Source of the DNA: Capnocytophaga granulosa ATCC 51502 | GTDB lineage: Bacteria; Bacteroidota; Bacteroidia; Flavobacteriales; Flavobacteriaceae | Assembly: GCF_000411115.1 (NCBI RefSeq) | Contig: NZ_KE150253.1 | Location: 124,001 to 188,000, forward strand | DNA length: 64,000 nucleotides | Direction: 5' to 3' | In this document: in pieces, positions 50,786 through 58,972 of the stretch | How positions within the stretch are numbered: position 1 is the first letter of the stretch | How the letters are laid out: each line of letters begins with the position of its first letter | Translations under genes and position numbers: made by a program | The notes under the pieces: model-generated | Told to the model about the DNA's origin: nothing | Seen by the model: the letters and a program-made list of their open reading frames with translations, nothing else | Database searches by the model: none

Positions 50786-52006
50786 ATGCCTCACTCACAA
50801 CTTTTATCCGATTTGTTTCGGAAAGAATATGCTAAAATGGTGGCAGTACTATGTCGCCATTTTGGCTTTTCTCATTTGGAGATTGCGGAAGATATTGTAA
50901 GTGATACATTCTTAAAAGCCTATGAATTGTGGGAAACACAGCCCTTGCCTACTAACCCTACTGCGTGGCTTTACACCGTCGCCAAAAACAAAGCTAAAGA
51001 CTATGAAAAACACGTAGCTATATTCCAAAATAAAGTAAAAAAGACACTTACACCTACTGAAATAAGTGAGGAACTTACCTTTGAAACTTCTGAAATAAAT
51101 GACAGTCAGTTGGAAATGCTCTTCAATATCTGTGATCCTTCTATTTCGGTAGTATCACAAATAAGTTTGGCTTTGCAAATACTCTGTGGTTTTACAGTAG
51201 AAGAGATTGCCAATGCCCTGCTGACGCCTGTTGAAACTATAAAAAAACGACTTTTTAGGGCTAAAAGCAAGCTCAGAGAGCATCATTTTCAAATTAAAAC
51301 TGTAAGCTCAGCGGATATACAAGCACGATTAGAAACGGTATTGCGCTGTTTGTACTTATTCTTTAACGAAGGCTATTTTTCAGAAACCAACAGTCAATTT
51401 ATACGGAAGGAGTTTTGTAAGGAAGCCTTGCGTCTTACGCTCTTACTTGCGGAACACCCTCAAACTGATACGCCACAAGTGAATGCTCTTTTATCACTAA
51501 TGTGTTTCCAAAGTTCGAGACTAGAAGCTCGTACTAGTGCCACTGGTGAGAATACCCTTTACGAGCAACAAGATAAAAGCAAATGGGATAAAGACCTTAT
51601 AGACAGAGGCAACTATTACTTAGTAAAAGCCTGCGAAGGTTCACAAGTCTCTAAATATCACTTGGAAGCAGGTATTGCCTATTGGCATACTACTCCTACC
51701 GATGAAAACAAGTGGGAGTATATTCTTCGCTTATATAACCAATTGATTATCATTGAGTATTCTTCCGTAATAGCCTTAAATAGAACTTTTGCTTATGGCA
51801 AGGTATATGGAAAAGAAAAAGCCATTGTAGAGGCTGAAAAATTGGGATTGGAAGACAATCATTACTATCACGAGTTGTTAGGATATTTGTATACTGATAT
51901 CGATAACCAAAAAGCAATTGCTCACTATCAAAAGGCGGTTACTCTTTCTAAATCGCCTAATGAGCGTGCAACACTGCAGAAACAGATAGAACAATTAGTG
52001 AAATAA
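50786..52006 (+). CDS. ECF42-type RNA polymerase sigma factor with C-terminal extension
   Basis: 406 aa. Region 2 is at about residues 10-75 (MVAVLCRHFGFSHLEIAEDI followed by VSDTFLKAYELW) and region 4 near 130-175 (QILCGFTVEEIANALLTPVE, IKKRLFRAKSKLR). The 230-residue C-terminal half has the DUF6596 core (LRCLYLFFNEGYFSET) and TPR-like helices with HYHELLGYLYTDIDNQKAIA. No anti-sigma factor is nearby, consistent with the group, whose C-terminal domain is thought to control activity. Co-transcribed with the DGPF gene. Confidence 0.92.
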   Translation: MPHSQLLSDLFRKEYAKMVAVLCRHFGFSHLEIAEDIVSDTFLKAYELWETQPLPTNPTAWLYTVAKNKAKDYEKHVAIFQNKVKKTLTPTEISEELTFETSEINDSQLEMLFNICDPSISVVSQISLALQILCGFTVEEIANALLTPVETIKKRLFRAKSKLREHHFQIKTVSSADIQARLETVLRCLYLFFNEGYFSETNSQFIRKEFCKEALRLTLLLAEHPQTDTPQVNALLSLMCFQSSRLEARTSATGENTLYEQQDKSKWDKDLIDRGNYYLVKACEGSQVSKYHLEAGIAYWHTTPTDENKWEYILRLYNQLIIIEYSSVIALNRTFAYGKVYGKEKAIVEAEKLGLEDNHYYHELLGYLYTDIDNQKAIAHYQKAVTLSKSPNERATLQKQIEQLVK

Positions 52007-52164
52007 AATTTGAAGAACTCAAAATGCACACTATTTAGGATTACTCAAAAAAAAGAAAATGAAACGGTATCAAATTGTCACCAGTTAAAATTAAAAGCCG
52101 CTGATGGAGGAATGGGCGCTGATACAAAAACTACAAATTAGTGGGTTAAGTGAAAAATAATATG

Positions 52165-52215
52165 TACTTTTGCATGTTATATCGTTTAAAGGTAGCCACA
52201 AGCTACCTTTAAACG
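52165..52215 (+). promoter_or_regulatory. -7 box followed by a 14-bp perfect hairpin
   Basis: TACTTTTG at 52165-52172 fits TAnnTTTG. The predicted transcript would start about 8-10 nt later, nearly at a perfect stem: CGTTTAAAGGTAGC (52183-52196), loop CACAA, then its complement (52202-52215). The hairpin is close to the predicted 5' end of a leader before the Fic-like remnant. Confidence 0.55.
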
Positions 52216-52231
52216 TAAAAAAGAGTATATT

Positions 52232-52309
52232 ATGAATAAAATAGCTCATCTATATCAGCAGTGGAAAGCCTTACAGCCCCTTAGAGAGCGTATTGGAGAA
52301 AACTCGTAG
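52232..52309 (+). pseudogene. Fic-family protein, N-terminal remnant
   Basis: The frame MNKIAHLYQQWKALQPLRER stops after 25 residues. It resembles the N-terminus of Bacteroidota Fic-domain proteins (L...W..LQPL... pattern, from memory), but the rest, including the Fic motif, is missing. It lies in the 337-bp gap between the sigma factor and the PAF-acetylhydrolase-like gene. The earlier part of that gap (52059-52143) has two very short frames without recognisable content. Confidence 0.4.
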
Positions 52310-52343
52310 TGTATTTTTGCCACTACCTCAATATAATTAGCAA

Positions 52344-53510
52344 ATGAAAAAAATGCATATCCTTATAGCCTTAGTGTTATTCTTGCTTGTGAGAGGGGCT
52401 TATTATATATTTCACCCAACGCTTTTTGCAAAGCCTACGGGCAAGTATGCTATTGGTACGGTGAGCTACTGGGTAACTGATCCTAATAGGGAAGAGATCT
52501 TTATTACAGATAAGCACCAAGCCAGACAAATACCCATACAAGTGTGGTATCCTGCCGAAAACACCTCTCAGAGTGATTACGCTCCTTATATCCCTGAAGC
52601 TACCAAGGTGAGCGAGGCTATTTCGGAACTTTTGCATATTCCGAAGGCTTTGCTTTATTCGTTGCAATTCAAGCATTCTAATGCCTTAGAAAAAGTTCCT
52701 ATAAGCGATGAGAAAGCGCAATATCCTGTTCTCTTGTATCTTACAGGTCTTTACGGTCACCGATGTATAAGCACTTTTCAGATACAAGAGTTAGTCTCTC
52801 AAGGGTATATAGTGGTAGGTATTGATTGTCCTATGGCGGTAGCCTTGGCAACGTTCTCTGATGGCAGCACACTCCAGAGCCAGCCGCGAAGTGTAATTGA
52901 TCCCATGCTTAATGATAGCTTAACAGAAGAAAACCCTCTTTTGAGTTATAACGGAAAGACCTTTGAAGGGGGACTGATAGCCTACTTTGCCAAAGATGTA
53001 TCGTGCGTAATAGATTTCCTCACCACACTCCATACAGATGACCCTCACCACCTTCTTACCAATAGGCTCAATATGGACAAACTGGGAGCTTTTGGGGTCT
53101 CTCTCGGAGGGATTATCGTATCGGAAGCCTCGTGCAAGGATAGACGTATTAAGGCAAGCTTGATTATGGAATCACCTATTCCTAAGAAGATAGCACAAAC
53201 AGGTTTGCCTGTTCCTATCATGGTTATTACCCGCCCAGCAGAAGCTATGCGTACTGAACGCAAGAAATCGGGAGGATGGACAGAAAGTGATATAGAGCAG
53301 CATCTCAGTACAATGAGGGCTTTGTTTGAGAATACAGCAGAGAGTGAATTCGTACAACTTCCTGATATGTTCCATGTAGATTTTACGGATGTACCCTTGT
53401 GGGTACCTTTTGCTCAGCCATTAGGATTGAGTGGTAGCACCCCTATTGAAGAAACACATGATAAGCTGAATAGCCTCACCCTTAAATTCTTTGAAGAATA
53501 CTTGCAATAA
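52344..53510 (+). CDS. PAF-acetylhydrolase-like alpha/beta hydrolase
   Basis: 388 aa with an N-terminal signal or anchor segment (MHILIALVLFLLVRGAYYIF). The fold is the PAF-AH isoform II type: IPIQVWYPAEN near residue 63, YPVLLYLTGLYGHR near 127 (oxyanion region) and the nucleophile elbow GVSLG at 251-255, with Ser253. An Asp/His pair is likely at GKPV..ITRPAE and MFHVDF. The family removes short acyl chains from phospholipids or similar esters; the true substrate here is unknown. It is followed by a DUF302 gene 15 bp away. Confidence 0.82.
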   Translation: MKKMHILIALVLFLLVRGAYYIFHPTLFAKPTGKYAIGTVSYWVTDPNREEIFITDKHQARQIPIQVWYPAENTSQSDYAPYIPEATKVSEAISELLHIPKALLYSLQFKHSNALEKVPISDEKAQYPVLLYLTGLYGHRCISTFQIQELVSQGYIVVGIDCPMAVALATFSDGSTLQSQPRSVIDPMLNDSLTEENPLLSYNGKTFEGGLIAYFAKDVSCVIDFLTTLHTDDPHHLLTNRLNMDKLGAFGVSLGGIIVSEASCKDRRIKASLIMESPIPKKIAQTGLPVPIMVITRPAEAMRTERKKSGGWTESDIEQHLSTMRALFENTAESEFVQLPDMFHVDFTDVPLWVPFAQPLGLSGSTPIEETHDKLNSLTLKFFEEYLQ

Positions 53511-53525
53511 TTATTAGCACATTAT

Positions 53526-53990
53526 ATGAAACTTCTTTTTACTTTTTTATTATTCCCATTCTTAGCAGCTGCACAACCGAAGATCAGTTGTAAGGAGGTT
53601 ATAAAACCTTATGAAGACTTCCAAAGTCCATTAGCTTTTGAAGAGACTGTCGTGGCACTTCAAAAAACACTGAACAGCAAAGGTATTACCGTTTTTGCTA
53701 CTATCGAACACCATAAGGCAGCGGAGGCAGTAGGTGAAAGTATGTCGCCTGCTACGGTGCTTATAGTAGGCAATCCCAAAGTAGGAACCGCCCTGATGCA
53801 GGAAAATCCCCTCTTGGCCATTGAACTCCCTTTGAAAATCCTCATCTACGAGGAGGGGAAAACGGTAAACATACGTTACGAGAAAGTCGCCGCCATCGCT
53901 GAAAAATACCATATCAAGCAAAACTTCAGCACAGCGGAAAGGATAGATGCTGCCATGCAACAGCTGATAAAATCGACTATAGGGAATTAA
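53526..53990 (+). CDS. Exported DUF302 family protein
   Basis: 154 aa with a signal peptide (MKLLFTFLLFPFLAAAQ). The DUF302 domain covers about residues 30-140 (FEETVVALQKTLNSKGITVF, TIEHHKAAEAVGESMSPATV, LIVGNPKVGTALMQENPLLA, ELPLKILIYEEGK). The domain has no assigned activity. It probably shares a transcript with the hydrolase upstream. Confidence 0.88.
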   Translation: MKLLFTFLLFPFLAAAQPKISCKEVIKPYEDFQSPLAFEETVVALQKTLNSKGITVFATIEHHKAAEAVGESMSPATVLIVGNPKVGTALMQENPLLAIELPLKILIYEEGKTVNIRYEKVAAIAEKYHIKQNFSTAERIDAAMQQLIKSTIGN

Positions 53991-54144
53991 CTCATAGTAC
54001 GACAAGCTATAAAATCCAGTGGTGCGAGTCGTGCAGCCAGTAACCACTTCGAGCAAATGGTCGGTTTGTGGGACGTATTGCTTGACTTTTAAATATGGCG
54101 AATTTGCCATAATTGTAAAGGCAGAAAAAAACACATCATACTGA

Positions 54145-54175
54145 TTGGCAAATTAACAAATTATCCTTATATTTG
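54145..54175 (+). promoter_or_regulatory. Promoter of the 104-aa hypothetical gene
   Basis: TTG at 54145-54147 and TATATTTG at 54168-54175 are 20 nt apart. The ATG at 54207 follows. Between 53991 and 54144 I see no intact gene. Confidence 0.6.
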
Positions 54176-54206
54176 CTACAGAATTTTATGGTACTAATAC
54201 AAACAA

Positions 54207-54521
54207 ATGAATGCAGAATTATACTTAAAAAAAGCTGTTCTACAATTGGCTAAAGGATTGGAGGAAAAGAGTATAGAAAGCCTGAATAAAGTGCTTGAAA
54301 CAGGGGGAGATGATCAAATAAGCCTTATCAAAGCACATCTTATATTTGCTGAATACTATATAATGAAAGGTGATTTTCCTCAGGCAGAGGAACATCTATC
54401 TTATATTAATAACATTTATGAAGAGAGTGATGAAGAATTTGACGACTTGCTAAATGATGAGTTTTTTGAAGCTGATATGCTTCTGGATATCATAGAACGT
54501 TTCCGTTTTCTTAGGAAATAA
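54207..54521 (+). CDS. Small helical (TPR-like) hypothetical protein
   Basis: 104 aa, almost wholly helical, with a TPR-like pattern (AVLQLAKGLEEKSIESLNKV, LIFAEYYIMKGDFPQAEEHL). The C-terminal third is acidic (EESDEEFDDLLNDEFFEADM). It has no signal peptide. It forms a unit of its own, with a promoter upstream and a hairpin terminator downstream. Function unknown. Confidence 0.65.
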   Translation: MNAELYLKKAVLQLAKGLEEKSIESLNKVLETGGDDQISLIKAHLIFAEYYIMKGDFPQAEEHLSYINNIYEESDEEFDDLLNDEFFEADMLLDIIERFRFLRK

Positions 54522-54540
54522 TTAGCTCATTTGTTAATTA

Positions 54541-54582
54541 TAAAACTTCCCGTATGTTACATGTGCCATATGGGAAGTTTTA
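54541..54582 (+). terminator. Hairpin terminator
   Basis: AAACTTCCCGTATG pairs with CATATGGGAAGTTT (one G-T pair) around a 10-nt loop and ends in TTTTATC. It follows the 104-aa gene. Confidence 0.75.
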
Positions 54583-54603
54583 TCTATGATAAAATTATAT
54601 TGC

Positions 54604-54618
54604 ACAAAATTTATTTGT
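54604..54618. promoter_or_regulatory. Candidate OhrR operator
   Basis: ACAAAATTTATTTGT has inverted ends (ACAAA/TTTGT) and A/T-rich centre, similar in style to OhrR boxes. It lies 31 nt before the -7 box of the ohrR gene. Weak evidence only. Confidence 0.3.
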
Positions 54619-54648
54619 AAAAAATTTTATTGTTTAAAATATTTGTTA

Positions 54649-54656
54649 TATCTTTG
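54649..54656 (+). promoter_or_regulatory. -7 box of the ohrR operon
   Basis: TATCTTTG fits TAnnTTTG and lies 19 nt before the ATG at 54676. This supports that start over the longer frame from 54586. Confidence 0.65.
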
Positions 54657-54675
54657 CTCCCGAAATCAAGAAGTC

Positions 54676-55104
54676 ATGGCAAAAGAAGTCTTACAGTTAA
54701 GTGCTCAGGTATGTTTTCCGCTTTATGCGGCCTCGCGTAAGATTACACAGCAGTACGCTAAGTATCTTACGCCCTTAGACCTTACCTATCCACAGTATTT
54801 GGTACTTTTGGTTCTCTGGGAAGAAGGTACTCTTATGGTAAATGCGATAGGGGAGCGGCTGTATCTGGATAGTGGCACTCTTACCCCACTACTCAAGCGA
54901 ATGGAAACTAAAGAGTTGCTTACCCGTATCCGTTGTAAGGAGGACGAGCGCGTCATGTGGATAACACTTACTGAAAAAGGCAAACAGCTAGAAGAAAAAG
55001 CTAAGGAAATTCCTTTGCAATTGAAAGGAACAATACCACTAAGCACCCAAGAATTTGAGACTCTTAAGGCTCTGACGTATAGAATTCTTAATAAGGACAA
55101 ATAA
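54676..55104 (+). CDS. ohrR: MarR-family peroxide sensor, OhrR type
   Basis: 142 aa starting MAKEVLQLSAQVCFPLYAAS. The single N-terminal Cys (C13, in QVCFPLYAAS) matches the peroxidatic sensor Cys of OhrR. The winged HTH lies at about 45-100 (YPQYLVLLVLWEEGTLMVNA, LDSGTLTPLLKRMETKELLT, RCKEDERVMWITLTEKGK). It is expected to repress ohr until organic hydroperoxides oxidise C13. The ohr gene follows 20 bp downstream on the same strand, so both are autoregulated. Confidence 0.92.
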   Translation: MAKEVLQLSAQVCFPLYAASRKITQQYAKYLTPLDLTYPQYLVLLVLWEEGTLMVNAIGERLYLDSGTLTPLLKRMETKELLTRIRCKEDERVMWITLTEKGKQLEEKAKEIPLQLKGTIPLSTQEFETLKALTYRILNKDK

Positions 55105-55124
55105 CAAAGTAAAAAAGAAATATT

Positions 55125-55547
55125 ATGACAGCATTGTACACAGCAGTGGCTACCGCTACAGGTGCCCCTAATAGAAAAGTAACTTCCGACAATGGCGTAT
55201 TAAGTCTTGAATTACGTTCTCCTAAAGCCTTAGGAGGCGCTAATGACGATTATACGAACCCTGAGCAGATTTTTGCAGCGGGCTATGCGGCTTGCTTTGA
55301 CACCGCACTGAACTTGGTTATCAAGCAGACGAAAGCAACTACAGGGGTGACCTCTGTAACATCTCATGTTTCTATCGGAAAGCTAGATAATGGCGGTTTT
55401 ATTTTCGCTGTAACCTTACAGGTAAATATACCTAATGTATCGATAGAAGAAGCCAAGGCGCTTGTAGCCAAAGCAGACCAAGTGTGCCCATACTCTAATT
55501 CTACTCGTGGGAATATAGAAGTAACCTTTGAAGTAAGTAATAATTAA
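55125..55547 (+). CDS. ohr: Organic hydroperoxide resistance protein Ohr
   Basis: 140 aa of the OsmC/Ohr family. The two redox cysteines are C57 (AAGYAACFDTAL) and C121 (ADQVCPYSNSTRGN), both in the standard contexts. It is a thiol peroxidase that reduces organic hydroperoxides, usually with lipoylated or dihydrolipoamide-type reductants. Controlled by the neighbouring OhrR. Confidence 0.95.
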   Translation: MTALYTAVATATGAPNRKVTSDNGVLSLELRSPKALGGANDDYTNPEQIFAAGYAACFDTALNLVIKQTKATTGVTSVTSHVSIGKLDNGGFIFAVTLQVNIPNVSIEEAKALVAKADQVCPYSNSTRGNIEVTFEVSNN

Positions 55548-55561
55548 CAAATTAGTTTTAT

Positions 55562-56155
55562 ATGAGTTTTTTAGAAATTGCACAGAAGAGATATGCTACT
55601 AAAGCGTATCGCAATGAGAAGATAAGTGAGGCTAAAATCAAGGAATTGGCAGAGATACTCCGCCTGGCACCTTCGTCAGTTAATAGTCAACCTTGGAAAT
55701 TTGTTATTGTAGGCGATGAGGCACTTAAGGCCGATTTGGCAGCCCATTCGTTCTTTAACGAGCAGAAGATAAAAGATGCCAGCCACTTGGTAGTACTCTT
55801 TGCCTACGATGATATTGCTGCTTTTGAAACCTATTTCAAGGCAAATCAGCCACAACCAGTGGTTGATTATTATCAAAGTCTAAAAGCAGATGGTGAAGAG
55901 CGTGCTAAAGTTTGGTTTCAAAAACAAGTGTATCTGGCAACTGGCTTTCTGTTAGCAGCTTGTGGTGCAGAAGGGATTGATGCGACTCCTATGGAAGGTT
56001 TTGACCCAGCTTACTACGATCAAAAGTTGCAGGTAAAAGGCTTTAAACCTGTGCTCGTGGTAGCTATAGGCTACCACAGTGAAGCCGACGGCAATCACCC
56101 AAGTAAGACCCCTAAAAAGAGACTTCCGCTTGAAGAAGTGGTAACAATTAGATAA
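55562..56155 (+). CDS. NAD(P)H-dependent nitroreductase-family oxidoreductase
   Basis: 197 aa, NfsB-like flavoprotein. The FMN-binding start is FLEIAQKRYATKAYRNEKIS and RLAPSSVNSQPWKFVIVGDE. The active-site region is FLLAACGAEGIDATPMEGFD, and the C-terminus GYHSEADGNHPSKTPKKRLP has the FMN phosphate contact. The FMN contacts RYATKAY and SSVNSQPW are as in the family. It is 14 bp after ohr, so it is probably part of the OhrR regulon. Confidence 0.92.
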   Translation: MSFLEIAQKRYATKAYRNEKISEAKIKELAEILRLAPSSVNSQPWKFVIVGDEALKADLAAHSFFNEQKIKDASHLVVLFAYDDIAAFETYFKANQPQPVVDYYQSLKADGEERAKVWFQKQVYLATGFLLAACGAEGIDATPMEGFDPAYYDQKLQVKGFKPVLVVAIGYHSEADGNHPSKTPKKRLPLEEVVTIR

Positions 56156-56203
56156 TTTGTTGATTTGCCAATGAGATAATTAGCCAATGAGTCAATGAAA
56201 CTA

Positions 56204-56234
56204 TTGACTTATTGGCTAATTATTTGTATTTTTG
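56204..56234 (+). promoter_or_regulatory. Promoter of the 516-aa hypothetical gene
   Basis: TTG at 56204-56206 and TATTTTTG at 56227-56234 are 20 nt apart. The ATG at 56254 follows 19 nt later and is preferred to the frame start at 56212. An imperfect inverted repeat (AGCCAATGAGTCAAT against ATTGACTTATTGGCT) overlaps the -33. Confidence 0.6.
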
Positions 56235-56253
56235 TGGGATAAAATGGAATATT

Positions 56254-57804
56254 ATGTTGAAGCAATTGACCTTTATCGTGGCTTTGTTGCTTTCCTTATG
56301 GGGGCAAGCACAGACGGAAACAACCCTTCGCCATATAGATATACTTGCCTATAATACTGAGGGAGAGCTCTATTTTTATTGGCAAAAAGGGAAAGATAAG
56401 TTCTTAGAGCTAGAGCTTGATTATAAGGAAGATGAAAAGGCAGATTATAGACAAGATCTCTATGACTTTAAGATAGTTCATTATAATGATGAGAATTGGG
56501 AGACGCTGAAGGAGATAAAAGAGGAGGATAGGAAAATCGTCTCTCTCAAGGATATTCAGCGCACTACTCTCAAGGATATTGTAGGGAAAACCTTTAAGAC
56601 ACTTCCGCCTATCTATGACAAGAATACCCAAACCATTCTCAAGATACTTAACCCACAATTGGCCTTGCTATGTGATATAGATATAGAAGAAAAAGACCCT
56701 TATCAAGAAAGGGACTATTATTCGCTACGTGCTATCAACTTGGGAAAGGGTAGGAATATATATCTCTTGAGTGATAATAGTTATATAGAAGGGTTTATAG
56801 TGCCTTTGAAGGATAAAACCCTATTCTTGAACGACAGAGAGACGACAAAACTTATGGTAACTCAATATCCTTCATCTTATAAAGATGATTTCATAGATTA
56901 TAAGCCAAAAGAATATATGTTACTTCGTCCTAAAGGCAAGCGCTATGAACTTATTGATATCTATAAGCAAAAAGTGCTTCCAGGTAGATATGATACGATC
57001 TATTATAACGAATTTGGCATAATAGGCAAAAGAGGGCGTAAGTTTGTTCTCTATGACAGTTATTTACAAAAGAAAGACTTCAAGGGGATGAGAAGTGTCT
57101 ATTTCTACCGAGATGGGATAGAGATGCTTAACAAAGAGGGAGCAGACTATTACCAGATAAGTGGAGAGCGAATAGAGGTGTTTCCTAAAATCGTTTATTC
57201 CCTCTGTGGGACAGTGTATGAGAGGCGTTATACCCTAAAGAAAGATGAGCATAAAAAAGAATACCCTTACTATATGCTTTACGGTTATGGAGGTTTTGCC
57301 TCGGAGTACGAGGCAGAGAAGGAGCATTACCTCTCGGACAGGAGTGCGGAAGAGACCCTTTCGTTTGTCAATGGTAAACATCGTATTGTATGGGACGAGA
57401 ATGACTCTTTTACAGGCACTATCTATCCCCACCCTGAGCTTATACGAGTACAACAAGGCAATAAGTATGGGCTTTTTGGCTATAGCTACCAAGAGAAATT
57501 AGATAATGTCAAAGACTATACAGAGATAGAGCTAGAAGGAAGTCCTTTTTATAAGCGCATGTTGCGTATATATCCCAAGGCATATCTGATAGGAGAAGAG
57601 CTACTTCCTATTGTCTATGACAATATAGAGCAACAGAAGGACGGGCTTATCTACTTTTACAAAGATCATAAGATAGGGATCTACCCCCAACAGAAAAAGG
57701 CGGTATATGAAAAAATTACCCCCCAGACACATTCGTTCTATAAGATCATCAAAAACGGTAGAGCGGGGTATCTGGATATAAGGACAATGAGGGAGTATTA
57801 CTAA
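56254..57804 (+). CDS. Hypothetical exported protein, WG-repeat-like
   Basis: 516 aa with a signal peptide (MLKQLTFIVALLLSLWGQAQ). The mature protein is beta-rich, with Lys, Glu and Tyr prominent. Sections such as LPGRYDTIYYNEFGIIGKRG and YPHPELIRVQQGNKYGLFGY recall WG-type repeats, in which a G-x-a-x-G-K-x-G-L-F/Y turn recurs. Confidence in that family is low. It is probably periplasmic or outer-membrane-attached. Single gene, no known partner. Confidence 0.65.
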   Translation: MLKQLTFIVALLLSLWGQAQTETTLRHIDILAYNTEGELYFYWQKGKDKFLELELDYKEDEKADYRQDLYDFKIVHYNDENWETLKEIKEEDRKIVSLKDIQRTTLKDIVGKTFKTLPPIYDKNTQTILKILNPQLALLCDIDIEEKDPYQERDYYSLRAINLGKGRNIYLLSDNSYIEGFIVPLKDKTLFLNDRETTKLMVTQYPSSYKDDFIDYKPKEYMLLRPKGKRYELIDIYKQKVLPGRYDTIYYNEFGIIGKRGRKFVLYDSYLQKKDFKGMRSVYFYRDGIEMLNKEGADYYQISGERIEVFPKIVYSLCGTVYERRYTLKKDEHKKEYPYYMLYGYGGFASEYEAEKEHYLSDRSAEETLSFVNGKHRIVWDENDSFTGTIYPHPELIRVQQGNKYGLFGYSYQEKLDNVKDYTEIELEGSPFYKRMLRIYPKAYLIGEELLPIVYDNIEQQKDGLIYFYKDHKIGIYPQQKKAVYEKITPQTHSFYKIIKNGRAGYLDIRTMREYY

Positions 57805-57835
57805 TTAAAGTTTTTTAGTTCTGATAAATTTTTCG

Positions 57836-57843
57836 TACCTTTG
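57836..57843 (+). promoter_or_regulatory. -7 box of the zeta-toxin operon
   Basis: TACCTTTG matches TAnnTTTG. It leaves an unusually long leader of about 90 nt before the ATG at 57940, unless the first gene starts earlier. Confidence 0.5.
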
Positions 57844-57939
57844 TCCCATAATATATTAAAGAGCGGGCTTTGTGTTTGTGTTTTTTCTACATTAAATCAA
57901 ACTCTTACAAAGTCTGTAAAACTTAAATTAAATAGTCAG

Positions 57940-58185
57940 ATGATGAAAACCTTACAAAATATAGAAGAAGAAATTCCTACTGAAGAGTTAAATAGAATCT
58001 TTATAGAAGCTACCGAGAGAGCTCGTCGTGAAAATAGAGCTTTAGGGCTTAGTAATATCAGTGTAAAAGAAGGAGAGCTTGTAGAAGAAAAACCAGATGG
58101 AACGATTGTTTATCTGGGTAAAAAAGCACAATATGGAAATCTTATAAAAGTGAAAAAAGGAGTTTATACGATAGATGAAAAATGA
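57940..58185 (+). CDS. Small antitoxin-like protein paired with zeta toxin
   Basis: 81 aa from 57940 (MMKTLQNIEEEIPTEELNRI); the second ATG is equally possible. Two parts are seen: an acidic helical N-half (EELNRIFIEATERARRENRA) and a beta-like C-half (LVEEKPDGTIVYLGKKAQY). The family is not known to me. Its end overlaps the zeta gene by 4 bp (ATGA), as in many toxin-antitoxin pairs, so an antitoxin role is inferred from context. Confidence 0.7.
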   Translation: MMKTLQNIEEEIPTEELNRIFIEATERARRENRALGLSNISVKEGELVEEKPDGTIVYLGKKAQYGNLIKVKKGVYTIDEK

Positions 58186-58904
58186 AAAGATTTCGCATGT
58201 TTGCAGGTCCTAACGGATCGGGAAAGTCTACTCTTATAGAAGATGTAAAGAAGTACTATAATGTGGGGTATTTTATAAATGCTGATGTTATAGAATTAGC
58301 ACTAAAAACTAAGGGGTTTATCCATTGTGATGACTATTTGCCTACTGAAATTAGTCAAGATAACTGGAATGATTTTTTGCAGTATGCTGAAAACAAGAGG
58401 ATTGATCTGAATAAGCTACAACAAATACATATTGTTGACAATATTTTGGTCTGTATAGGAACTATAGATAGCTATATAGCGGCTTCGGTGGCTAATTTCT
58501 TTAGAGAGATGCTGCTAAAACAGCAAAGTACTTTTTCTTTTGAAACAGTAATGTCTCACCCCTCTAAAGTAGATTTTTTAAAGAAGGCTAAAAATAATGG
58601 TTTTAAAACCTATTTCTACTTTATCACTACACAAGACCCTACTATTAACATAAAACGTATAGGATTCAGAGTTAGCAAAGGCGGACATAATGTTTCGGAA
58701 GAAAAGATAATAGAGAGATACTACAGGACTATGGATCTGCTTTATAATGCTTTTGTGATAGCGGATACTGCCTTTATATTTGATAACTCTTCTGAAGATG
58801 ACCGTTCATTGTTAATTGAAAAAAAGGAAAACAAACTCTACTTTTTACAAGAAAATGTTCCTGAATGGGTAAAAATTTATCTTTTGGATAAAATCAACTA
58901 TTGA
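58182..58904 (+). CDS. Zeta-toxin family kinase
   Basis: 240 aa. The P-loop is GPNGSGKST at residues 9-17 (MKRFRMFAGPNGSGKSTLIE), followed by INADVIELAL with the zeta-type catalytic Asp region. The second basic motif is FETVMSHPSKVDFLKKAKNN and the later RIGFRVSKGGHNVSEEKIIE carries the Arg and His typical of zeta/PezT-like kinases. Zeta toxins phosphorylate UDP-GlcNAc and block cell-wall synthesis; some family members use other substrates. Paired with the small gene upstream. Confidence 0.87.
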   Translation: MKRFRMFAGPNGSGKSTLIEDVKKYYNVGYFINADVIELALKTKGFIHCDDYLPTEISQDNWNDFLQYAENKRIDLNKLQQIHIVDNILVCIGTIDSYIAASVANFFREMLLKQQSTFSFETVMSHPSKVDFLKKAKNNGFKTYFYFITTQDPTINIKRIGFRVSKGGHNVSEEKIIERYYRTMDLLYNAFVIADTAFIFDNSSEDDRSLLIEKKENKLYFLQENVPEWVKIYLLDKINY

Positions 58905-58917
58905 TATAAGTACTGAA

Positions 58918-58949
58918 AACCTCTTTGTGTAGTATCTCACAGAGAGGTT
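58918..58949. terminator. Bidirectional hairpin between the zeta-toxin gene and rlmN
   Basis: AACCTCTTTGTG and CACAGAGAGGTT pair with one mismatch across an 8-nt loop. The two genes converge here, so it may serve both. Confidence 0.7.
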
Positions 58950-58972
58950 TCTCAATTGATAGTTAGTATATT

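Noticed and set aside
53991..54140. Possible C-terminal gene remnant (frame ending LWDVLLDF)
   Set aside because: About 28 codons look protein-like, but no family could be recognised and no start exists. Not enough for a feature.
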